A stretch of DNA of 64,000 nt from Haberlea rhodopensis (lineage: Eukaryota; Streptophyta; Magnoliopsida; Lamiales; Gesneriaceae): contig CAJQUN010001230.1 in the NCBI GenBank assembly GCA_907163345.1, positions 1 to 64,000 of the forward strand, in the 5' to 3' direction. The notes below the pieces were generated by a model. The model was not told where the DNA came from, did not search any database, and saw only the letters and a list, made by a program, of their open reading frames with translations. Position 1 is the stretch's first letter. The number at the start of each line of letters is the position of its first letter. Both the position numbers and the translations under genes were made by a program. Shown in pieces: positions 54,821-64,000 of this stretch.

Positions 54821-57800
54821 AGTGGTTAGCTCCTTGGGTTGTTAAGGGCCAAGAGATGTTTAGGGACAACTGAACGACACACTAAATTACAAAGATTATA
54901 GTTTAGCATTTGTGATGTGCGTTGCTTATATGCTTCCATGCATATTTTATGATATGAAGTAATGGAGAATTGTGTTATTACTAACAATTGTGATTACAGA
55001 ATCGTAAGGAATACGAGAAATGTGATATTGAGCGATAACTATTGATGGCAATGACATATGCTCTCGATGTGGTACTGTTGTGGAGTGCAGGGGATCGGTA
55101 ATATAAATAATACTATATTCTTGACTTGAGTTTGTGATAGCAATATTGTGTTGTATGATGAACGACAAACTGGTATATTATATTGATAGTGATTTAATGT
55201 TGTATACGTGTGGATTAAAGTGTATACATGTCATATCTGTATACAGTACTGAGTAAACCTAAATTGCAGGAGAAAACAGAAAATGAAATATGATGCCTGA
55301 GGACATGGTGACAGTACTGTGTTGTTGGAATATGACAACAGAGATATCATGATCAAGTATGAGTATGTTGTGATTAAAAGAATACATGTATAAATTATAC
55401 ACATGCATTATTATTTGATTTGATGTGTTAGGATATCGACAAAGTGCACATGTACGGGGTCACCTCTTGAGCCTACGGGGCAAAGTGACACATACATGGG
55501 AGTACGTCTTCAGCCTGCGAAGCAAAGTGATACATTCCTGATAATGCCGTTGTCATGTCGAAGCGATGATGCCGCTGTCGTGTCAAAGCGATAGTACATG
55601 CCATTGTCATGTCGAAGCGATGATGCCGATGTCATGTCGAAGCGATGATAATGCAGTTGTCGTGTCAAAGCGATGGTACATGCCACAGTCACGTCAAATG
55701 ATGATAATGCCGCAGGCTTATCGAGCGCTGGATCAGGATAGTTGCCGCTGTCATATCGTAGCGCGGGTCGCTGGTATGTCAAAGCGAGGGATATCATTGA
55801 GCCGCTGATAATTTGAAGCGAGGAATGTTATTGAGCCATTGATATATAGAATACTTGCCGCTGTTACATTAAGCGAGGGGTATTTATTGTGTACGCCATA
55901 GTGCAACGAGTATTCATGTGCCACTATTGTGTTAGCAATGTATATTGACCATGTATTGATTGCAGATGGCAGTGAACGTCGTGTTGTAAATATTCACATT
56001 GTTGTTCCTTGGGTTCATGAGATGTAGACCCAAGAGGATATTGGCATGTTCCAGGGGAACGAAGAGTTGAGGTAAACATTTTTATTCGGTTTATTAAGTC
56101 GGATAACCATTTGATTTAGTTAGCGTGTGAATATATGTTAATGTACGTTGATAGATGTTGATTGCATTATCTCAGTTGAATTATATTGATTATGAGAATT
56201 AATTGCACAGAAGGAATATTGGAGAATGAAATTGAAATGGAACATTTATTATTATGTTAATTTATTATTGCGTTGTAGTAACGAGACAAGGCGAGGTGTA
56301 ACCGCAGTGGTAACACCAATGTATCTATGGTATGAATTGAGTAATGATACTGATTTTGTGATGATGTTTACTGATGTGAAAGCATGCTAGTTCTTATATA
56401 TTTTGGATTAATAATTGATTAATCACTAGTTGTATTGAATTGAATTTAATCATGCACGAATGAGATGAACGAGGATGTCACGATTGATATGGGATCACTG
56501 TGAATGTCGTGTGTGGACATGCGACCATTGTAAGTGCCAAGAGTTGACATAGAACTATCGTGAATGTAAAGAATAAGTATGAGGTCGACGGACGATATAC
56601 GATGATGTTGTGTGAATACATATGTGATATAGAGATATTCACAAGTAATGATCTATTATGTTTTGAGGTAGAATTAGTAACTGAGACGAGTATGAATGAT
56701 GATGCATATATGCGATAATTACTAATGAATGTTCTAGCAATTATACAACATTAGAACATGGTAAAGAATGATATGCGATGAGACAGAGATCTAAGAACTT
56801 ATCAATACTCACCATGTTGCAATGAGTTACGTCTTTGATATGAAAACTTAATTGTTGTGCTGAATTCTATCACACAGATAGGTTAACGTGTATTGAAGTA
56901 TGATATGTATAGGAATGCATGAACCTTTTGACGCCGGATAATCATGTGTAATGATTGTTTTGTTATGAATGTCAATAGCACATAAATGGTGTGGTATGTG
57001 ATTATGATATGTGCTTATGAGAAGTATTAATGAGTTTGTTTCTAGTACTTCACTTTACACCAGATGATAGCTGGGTGATGGAATGTGGAAGGGTTGATGC
57101 TTTAGAGCATGTGGGTAATGCGATGAGCATGATACTATGATGCGATGTACACCGTAAGTGATTGCAGTCACCCAGGTATGAGATAAATTTTGCAATTTCA
57201 ATATTGCTACGGGGTTATAGAATTGATCTTCGAAGAAAGAATTTTATTGTTGAAAATGGATAACTGTTTCTGAAATGAAATTCGATGGTATGATGTCTAT
57301 GTTAAATAGATATTGTAGATTATGTTGACTAATTACATTACATGAGGCAATGATTGAATATGAAATGAAATTTAAAAATGATAAATATTGTGGATTACTA
57401 ATGTGGTGAAATGAATAGCAGTGCTGATGATGAGAACGACGTTATCAACAAAGGATATGTGATAAATGAAGTGTTTAAAACGAAAGAATATTGAAATGAC
57501 TGGCATAAATACTCAGGGACGAGTAAGAACTCAGACGTGATGCCTAATAATTTAATGGTGTGTTGACACTGATCCACGGTGATGGATAATAATGAAAAAT
57601 AGTATATGAGTAGCAATATTGATCGCATGAAAGAAGTAGCATTGGATAAGACAAAACCATGTTCACATAAGATCACTATGAATTTGTTAAAACTAATGCT
57701 TTATTGAGGGCATGTGATAATTGAAATGTGGTATGTGTGAGATAAAATGCCTATTGTTATGTAATGGAGGGGTATGCACATGTATGTGTGAATTAAAATG

Positions 57801-58607
57801 ATCTTACGAGAACTCAGCCTAATAACGAATAACAAAATGATAACTTGTCAAGCGAGAAGTTGACAGAAATGGTGGAATAAAAGATTAGAGTGGACTGGAA
57901 ATGATTGACATCAATTGAATAAATGTATAAGTTAGATCTTCGAACGATGATGTTAAAAGTATTGAAACTGTGGAAAGGACAGTGCTCGAAGGTTGGTTTA
58001 GCACACCAAAAATATCACGTGTACACAAATGTTAGATTTTAGATCTACCTAGCCAAATTCATATTAGTTGTGGAGTGATAATTGATGTGATGAGACTTTA
58101 TACGTGAACACTAATGAATGAGTATTGATAATTGTTCAATAAATGAGGTAGTGATGTCTATGGACATGTAAACGTGATTGGAGAGTTTAAGGATTCTTGC
58201 ATGAACTCTGTCTAACATAGAAATCCGATGATTGTTAATGCAATGAGATGTTGATAAGCTATAACTTGAGATTCATGATTTTGAATTCCGAACGAGAATC
58301 TAAATGTCTTGATTTAAGAAACTGCATGACTGGTGTGACATGTTTTCTTAAATGGATTGATGTAATAAGAAATCATCACTTGAATCGATAATAAATAAAG
58401 AGAAGGGAAGGGAAATGTAAATCGAGAATGATAGCTGGGGTGTTTCCTTGTGATTGATCGTGTTTGAACTCTAAAATTGTTAGACCTGGATGTGGTCCAG
58501 TAAGATATTCGACGGTATGTCGATATTATTTTATCCTGTTATGTTTATGAGTTATTTTGTCATCTCTGGTAGATGTGTATGTTGAAATTTCGAGGATGAA
58601 ATTTTAT
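54821..58607 (+). other. Non-coding interior of the LARD
   Basis: About 3.8 kb, AT-rich, with no ORF that carries a retroelement motif on either strand. It is dominated by short degenerate GATGAT / GTGAT-type sequence and holds a defined repeat array at 55540-55925. This is the expected picture of a large retrotransposon derivative copied by helper proteins. Confidence 0.75.
55540..55925. repeat. GATGCCGCTGTCRTGTCRAAGC repeat array inside the LARD
   Basis: About twelve degenerate units of 25-37 bases with the core GCCGYTGTCATGTCGAAGCGA. The core resembles the GCCGCTGTTGAGCGAGC motif of the LTRs, so interior and LTR arrays may share an origin. Confidence 0.8.
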
Positions 58608-58621
58608 TAGTGGGGGATAAA
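58608..58621 (+). promoter_or_regulatory. Polypurine tract of the LARD
   Basis: TAGTGGGGGATAAA directly before LTR2. Confidence 0.75.
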
Positions 58622-60047
58622 TGTGATATCCTGAAATTAATTGTGTTGATCTTGAAGTGGTTATAATCCTTAATGGATTTAATTTGTAGTAATTATGATA
58701 TAATTATGGTGTTGAGACTTCCGGGGATTTTTATCCGGTATTGGGGTCGTTGGACACAAGGGTTGAGATTTATTCTGATTAAGGTGATAAACCTTGGATT
58801 TGTGTTTTTAGTGGGATCTGGAGTCTGGGGAACTTTGGATTGAGGTTGGTAATGAAAATAGTGAGTGTGAGATAATTATTGAACATATATGATTTTTAAT
58901 GAGTCAGGGTGCAAGTATTAGAGACTCGGGTTTTGGAACCTTGGTACTATATATACCAAGTGGACTTGGTGTTCAACCATTCCCACCTCACTTCTCTCCC
59001 TCTCTCCACGCCTCTTTCCCCTTTCTCTCTCTTTTTCCCCTCTTCTCCCTCCATGGAAGAGAATCGAGCAAGGATCGATTTCGGAGCGAGATTTCTCGAA
59101 GATAATTTGCAAATAATTCACTGGACCTGGGGGCAAAGACAAGGATTGGCTCTTGCCATTGGATCATAAGGTACGTGTAACGTACGAGCATGATCAAATA
59201 TATTAGAGTCGTTATTAGATGAATGGTATAAATAAATGTTGCGATGAATTAGTATGTATTGCGAGTTATGTTGGTGGCGCTGTTGAGCGAGCATTGGTTA
59301 TGATGCCACCGCTGTTGAGTGTGCGAGAGGTTAGAGTGTCGCCGCTATTGAGCGAGCAATGTAATGCGATGTGTTGAGATTGTGAAAGCATTATTGTAAC
59401 AACTTAGATATAATTGATTATGGAATTGATGACATGAGTATGTGCATAGTTAATCAATGTAATGATTAACTGATTCTGGAATTTGATGATTTTGGTTATT
59501 GTGAGAACAGGAACAGTATAGGAGACCCATATGGTAACGTCACATACAGGGAGTATCTTCTGAATTTGCAGCTTTATATTCTGTAAATTATGAATTGTTA
59601 AATTGATGATATTGAGATTGTGCTATTGGTATGCTCACCCCGTGTGGGAGCTGTTTCTGTTGAAACAGGTAGAACATGTACAACATTGGCTCGAAGGATG
59701 AGTTCTAGCTATTGAATGAGGATGTTCCTAGGAGCTGGGTACCGGCATTGGTATGAACAATATTTCTTATACAGTAGATACACAGTATTCATTCAATGCT
59801 CGCATGTGAGCATTCGTATATGTGTATATGGATTGTATAAAGGTTAAGGGTTTCTCTTTCATTTATGATTGGCATGCAATTAGATAAAGAGAATTTCATT
59901 ATGAATTGAAAACAGTTAGTGTGTTATGAGGTGTATGCGTGTGCTAGTGGGATGGTAATGGGAATTTGAACATTAAGTGGACTAATGTCAAAAAAATTTA
60001 TAGATGGCATATCTGAGGATTCCCTAATTTTATAAAAGCATGCACCA
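58622..60047 (+). repeat. LTR2 of the LARD, 3' end missing
   Basis: Matches LTR1 from its start (TGTGATATCCTGAAATTAAT) through AAAGCATGCACCAT, then departs. About 70 bases of the LTR end are replaced by the junction. It shares CATATGGTAACGTCAC with LTR3 where LTR1 has a deletion. Confidence 0.85.
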
Positions 60048-60052
60048 TATCT

Positions 60053-60154
60053 GAGGATCTACAAGATTCACAAGATCCAATATACCATTTGATGACATAT
60101 TTGATACATTCAAAGATAACATGATGGATACTGGTTCCACATCAAAAGATAAGG
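60053..60154 (+). repeat. Exact 102-bp copy of the LARD's left flank
   Basis: Identical at all 102 positions, by direct comparison, to 53251-53352 (GAGGATCTACAAG...AAAAGATAAGG). It sits between truncated LTR2 and LTR3, exactly where LTR1's flank would be relative to its LTR. Confidence 0.95.
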
Positions 60155-61617
60155 TGTTATATCCGGAAATTTCTTGGAGTGGTTGTAATCATTAATGGAT
60201 TTAATTTGTAGTAAACATGAGATAATTACGGTGTTGAGACTTTCAGGGATTTTTATCCGGTATTGGGGTCGTTGGACCCAACGGTTGAGATTTATTCTCA
60301 TTAAGGTGATAAACCTTGGATATCTGTTTTTAGTGGGATCTGTAGTCTGGGGAACTTTGGATTAAGGTTGGTAATGAAAATAGTAAGTGGGAGATAATTA
60401 TTGAACACATATGATTTTTAATGAGTCAGGGTGCAAGTATTAGAGACTCGGGTTTTTTGAGCCTTGATACTATATATACAAAATGGACTCGGTGTTCAAC
60501 AATTCCCACCTCACTTCTCTCCCTCTCTCCACGCCTCTTTCCCCTTTCTCTCCATTTTTCCCCTCTCCTCCCTCCATGGAAGAGAATCAAGCAAGGATTG
60601 ATTTCGGAGCGAGATTTCTCGAAGATAATTTGCAAACAAATCACAGGACCTCGGGGCAGAGACAAGGATTTCTTGCTATTGGATCATAAGGTAAGTGTAA
60701 CGTACGAGCATGATCAAATATATTATTGTCGTTATTAGATTAATGGTATACATAAATGTTGCGATGAATTAGCATGTATTGCGAGTTATGTTGGTGCCGC
60801 CGTTGAGCGAGCATTGGTTATGATGCCGTCGATGTTGAGTGTGCGACAGGTTAGAGTGTCGCCGCTATTGAGCGAGCAATGTAATGCGATGTGTTGAGAT
60901 TGTGAAATCATTATTGTAACAACTTAGATATAATTGATTATGGAATTGATGACATGAGTATGTGCATAGTTAATCAATGTAATGATTAACTGATTCTGGA
61001 ATTTGATGATTTTGGTTATTGTGAGAACAAGAACAGTATAGGAGACCCCATATGGTAACGTCACATACAGGGAGTATTTTCTGAATTTGCAGCTTTATAT
61101 TCTGTAAATTATGAATTGTTTAATTGATGATATTGAGATTGTGCTATTGGTATGCTCACCTGTGTGGGGGCTGTTTCTGTTGAAACAGGTAGAAATGTAC
61201 AGCATTGGCTCGAAGGATGAGTTCTAGCTATTGAATGAGGATGCTCCTAGGAGCTGGGTACCGGCGTTGTTATGAGCAATACCTCTTATACAGTAGATAC
61301 ACATTATTCATTCAATGCTCGCATGTGAGCATTCGTATATGTGTATATGGATTGTATAAAGGTTAAGGGTTCTTCTTTTCATTTATGATTGGCATGCAAT
61401 TAGATAAAGAGAATTGCATTATGAGTTGAGAACATGTTAGTGTGTTATGAGGTGTATGCGTGTGCTAGTGGGATGGTAATGGGAATTTGAACATTATGTG
61501 GATTAATGTCGAAATTTTTTATAGATGGCATATCTGAGGATTCCCTAGTGTTATAAAATCATGCACCATTATTGTGATAATGTACTAATAACGGGTTAAG
61601 GTGGCGAGGTGCTTACA
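60155..61617 (+). repeat. LTR3 of the LARD cluster (complete)
   Basis: 1,463 bp, TGTTATATCC...GCTTACA. It looks mosaic: some diagnostic positions agree with LTR1 (TTTTTTGAGCCTTGATAC), others with LTR2 (GGGTGCAAGTATT and the CATATGGTAACG segment). By eye it differs from LTR1 at several percent of positions near the start. Confidence 0.85.
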
Positions 61618-61960
61618 TAATGCACTATGATAAAAAGCAGATGTTAATTCCAGCATCTCACGGACAAATGACCGACAGACTATATTGCGAAATGACTAAT
61701 GGGGTCTACCACTTTTATAAAGTATTGTACTATGCAATATTTACCATCCACTTTGTTAATAATTGTTTTAGTGGGTTTACTGTTGTATACTAGTGTGGTC
61801 CTGTACCTATAAAAGAATCCCTGGTTTTCATTTGTAGGCAGACTTCTTTGTAAGATAATCTGAAAATTCAATAAACAGTTTGCTTTTGGTAATTTTTCAA
61901 TTACTCTGCTCTCTGCTTTTCTTTATTGTAAATATTCTTTTAAAACAATCGTTTTATTAT
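61618..61960 (+). promoter_or_regulatory. Pararetrovirus-like intergenic/promoter region
   Basis: Non-coding sequence beyond LTR3 with a TATA box TATAAAAG at 61808-61815 and a polyadenylation-type AATAAA at 61870-61875, spaced as in the transcription-start/poly(A) region of plant pararetroviruses. The adjoining relic sequences at 52270-53352 and 63737-64000 support the assignment. The match is architectural only. Confidence 0.4.
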
Positions 61961-61974
61961 GTAAAAAGAAATGA

Positions 61975-62640
61975 TATGCTAATTTTCTAATTACTGTACA
62001 ATTTCCGTCCAATTTATTTCTAAATACCCATTTGGTACATATAACAGTGTGATACGGTGGTCGTGGTACTAAGTGCCATACTTTATCTCTCTCAAATTGA
62101 TTAAGCTCTTCATGCATTGCATCCACCCAATTCGAATCTAAAATAGCATCATCTATCATTTTGGGTTCTATATGAGAGATGAATACGGCATGAAGGATTT
62201 CATTAATCATCTATCCTCTGGTGCGTAGAGGAACAGTATGGTTACCTATGACCTTCCCAGGTGTAGGGGCAGCTGACACAACATCAGGTATAAAAGTAGA
62301 AACATCGGTAAGAGAGGCAGTAGACACATACATCTCAGTAGAAAAAACAGGTTCAGTAAGAGCAACGCTGGTGATAGCAGCAGATGTGTCAATGGTAATC
62401 GCCACAGACACCTCAGCATATACAGTAGGCTCAGCAGTAGTAAAGGCTGGTACAAAATTTATGGCCAACGCCTCAGCAGGGATCTCCAGGCTTTCGGGTT
62501 GTGGGAGGTGAGGAGTTGGTAGGAAAATCGTTGGGAAGTTAAAAGAAAATTAGTTTAAGGGTTCTATCAATGGGGCTAAAAAGAATGGAGCAGTAGTTGG
62601 TTCGACAGTGTATTGTGGTTGATCTGGTTGAGAAGGAGGA
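61975..62640 (-). pseudogene. Copia reverse transcriptase N-terminus and variable linker
   Basis: Minus strand. 62210-61975 reads INEILHAVFISHIEPKMIDD, AMHEELNQFERDKVWHLVPR and TKWVFRNKLDG, closely matching element C at about 38300-38070. Upstream, after one stop, 62468-62211 is Ala/Thr/Val-rich and ends PGKVIGNHTVPLRTRG, the same junction seen in C. A further Pro/Gln-rich piece extends to about 62640. The frame is cut off after the TKWVFR block. Confidence 0.8.
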
Positions 62641-62659
62641 GAGGAATTAGGGCTAAAGC

Positions 62660-63736
62660 ATTTGTGTGGGAAGTCATGGAGTCTCCCTTCTTCCTTTGCA
62701 GGAGGTTACACTATAAGGCTTTGGTTTACACTTTACAGCATACAACCTTCTTAGGCACCCACACAGATTTGCATGAACTCCTTGCAACACAATAATCACA
62801 CAGATTACAATATGATTTGTTTTTAACACTCTCATAAAAGACCCTGTTCTTCCGTAGAGTGTCTTTGAGCAGTAGACTTAATAGACTTTGATCTTTAATA
62901 TCTCAATATCTCTTGGATACTGCTCTGCAAACTTCAGATCTTTCAATAAGTGTTTTGATCGTTTTGCTTGTTTTTGAATGAAGTTGATTTAGGATTTCAG
63001 AGAGTTGGAAGCTTGGACCTTTCTTAATTCTTCTCCTCGACGTATTTATAGACTTGAGAGTCTAACGGCGACTATTATTCAAATGGAAAGAGCCGCGAAA
63101 AATCAGCTTCCTGATTTTCATCAAAGTTATTTTAATCTTCTTTCCATTCCTGTTAAACAACGACTAGTTCATTCTGACGAGATTGATGGTGCTGATATGG
63201 AAGTGCGGCGCTCTGTTGTACTATTGTCAGAGTGAATCTGTTCGTGTTTTGTCATTTTTCCTTGTACGTTTGCTGACTTCTCCTTGAATGATTGTCTGCT
63301 GAATAAAAGACAACTGATGTCTTTTTCCATCATCCGCTGATTACTCATTAGTCACTTAATCTGCTGGACTAAGGTCAACTAATGTCTTCTGCATCGTCTG
63401 CTGGTATCTCTCAATGATTTTGCACAGTGAACTGAGATAATCTTGTTCCAGTAGACGTTTATTTTCTGCATCCGGTAGATGATGACTTCTACTCTGTGTT
63501 CCCGGTAGACGATTCCTTTCAGACTTTGTATTCGGTAGATGATATTTCTCATTATTTGGACCCGGTAGATAGTATCTTTCTAGTTTGGACCCGGTAGACC
63601 TTTGTGGAGTCAAACAACGGTCATTTCATTAGTAAGCTTCTTTGGTGAAGTAGATACTTCAAGCAGTAGACTTTTGTTATCACCAAAACTTAGAAATATT
63701 TTCTTATCACCAAAACTTAGAAATATTTTCTCAACA
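62660..63736 (-). repeat. LTR of the C-related fragment
   Basis: Shares GGTTTACACTTTACAG, ATACAACCTTCTTAGGCAC and the terminal CACCAAAACTTAGAAAT with element C's LTRs. It has a TATA box at 63043-63050 (minus) and five to six CCGGTAGA motifs (about 63470-63600). More diverged from C than C's LTRs are from each other. Confidence 0.75.
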
Positions 63737-64000
63737 CCTTGTAATAAGGGGAAATCTTGTATTAAAACTATTAAATATTCAAATGAAAATGATGAATTTT
63801 ATAAACTTCTTTCTCAATTTCAAGACCTTAATATCAATGTTTTAACTAATGATAATATTTTAGAATTCTTTAAAATGATTAAAGATCCAGATTAAAGCTT
63901 ATTGATCAAATGGAAAATCCATCATCTTCCAATCATTCTCAGCAAACTAAAATAGTTAGTCAGCTGAACCTTATATAAAAATAGACAAACTTCTGATCAT
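63737..64000 (+). pseudogene. Second pararetrovirus-like relic piece
   Basis: An AT-rich plus-strand frame open to a TAA at 63892-63894 (LLSQFQDLNINVLTNDNILE), followed closely by a new ATG at 63911 (MENPSSSNHSQQ), which itself meets a stop at about 63980. Composition matches the relic at 52270-53352. It continues beyond the window. The identity is tentative and rests on context. Confidence 0.35.

Larger units (their letters stand above)
53353..61617 (+). mobile_element. Non-coding gypsy-type LARD with three LTR copies, rearranged
   Basis: LTR1 (53353-54804), primer site (54809-54820), about 3.8 kb of non-coding interior, polypurine tract (about 58608-58621) and LTR2 (58622-60047) form one element lacking all gag and pol motifs. 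LTR2 is cut about 70 bases short of its end and joined to a copy of the left genomic flank (60053-60154), which is followed by a complete third LTR (60155-61617). The outer flanks TAAGG (53348-53352) and TAATG (61618-61622) match at four of five bases. Confidence 0.85.
61961..63736 (-). mobile_element. Rearranged SIRE-like copia fragment related to element C
   Basis: Contains a pol piece (about 61975-62640, minus) joined directly to an LTR-like end (about 62660-63736). gag, protease and most of reverse transcriptase are missing, as is the other LTR. The LTR part ends ATATTTTCTCAACA and carries a 29-bp duplication of the terminal motif TATCACCAAAACTTAGAAAT. The closest relative in the window is element C. 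Confidence 0.75.

Overview
The window is plant nuclear DNA: AT-rich, with no bacterial-style gene packing, and almost entirely transposable elements stacked inside one another. The lineages present (Ty1-copia of Ale, Angela/Tork-like and SIRE/Maximus-like types, Ty3-gypsy Athila and other gypsy-type LTRs, hAT elements, a LINE relic, an endogenous pararetrovirus-like relic) point to a dicot. A eudicot, perhaps an asterid, is my best guess, but the sequence alone does not prove the family. No intact host protein gene is visible. The only recognisable host pieces are an organelle-type tRNA-Asn(GUU) at 278-349 and a broken last exon of a gibberellin 2-oxidase-like dioxygenase at 10131-10397.

Layout, left to right. 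1-1242: tRNA-Asn and a 271-bp hAT-type MITE with an 8-bp target duplication. 1243-6254: decayed minus-strand copia element, split by a probable LTR insertion (about 3049-5045). 6255-9386: 5' LTR, tRNA-Asp primer site and gag of an Athila-like gypsy element, cut off by a hAT transposon fragment (9387-10114) that abuts the dioxygenase exon. 11150-11680: LINE relic. 11690-16194: mostly unrecognised AT-rich DNA with degenerate tandem repeats. 16200-23298: solo gypsy LTR (TSD AGTTG) carrying a young Ale-type copia element (18098-22802). 23304-24755: relic of a zf-MYM/hAT-like transposase.

24756-49869 is a three-level Russian doll. Element A (plus strand, Angela/Tork-like copia) was cut in its reverse transcriptase by element B (30496-47240, minus strand, TSD GAAAC). 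B's 3' LTR was then cut by element C (31085-42615, minus strand, TSD ACTCT). B is a SIRE-like element that carries only gag. C is a younger SIRE-like element with gag, protease, reverse transcriptase, RNase H and a large extra 3' ORF of about 920 codons, but the integrase core is missing by a clean in-frame deletion. Both B and C have LTRs filled with short tandem or palindromic motifs and several polypurine tracts.

49870-51258 holds a possible host exon scrap and a longer relative of the first MITE. 51259-52240 is a SIRE-like LTR relic. From 52270 to the end of the window a pararetrovirus-like relic is the substrate for later insertions: a non-coding gypsy LARD with three LTR copies (53353-61617), and a rearranged C-related copia fragment (about 61961-63736). 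A 102-bp flank of the LARD insertion is repeated exactly at 60053-60154, which shows that this cluster was rearranged after insertion.

Functionally nothing here forms a host pathway. The elements form a chronology (A older than B older than C) and a system of mutual dependence: B lacks all pol, C lacks integrase and the LARD lacks all coding, so each would need helper proteins from an autonomous relative. The observations I rate highest are C's extra 3' ORF, the palindrome-packed LTRs, the gag-only plus integrase-less pair, and the rearranged three-LTR cluster.
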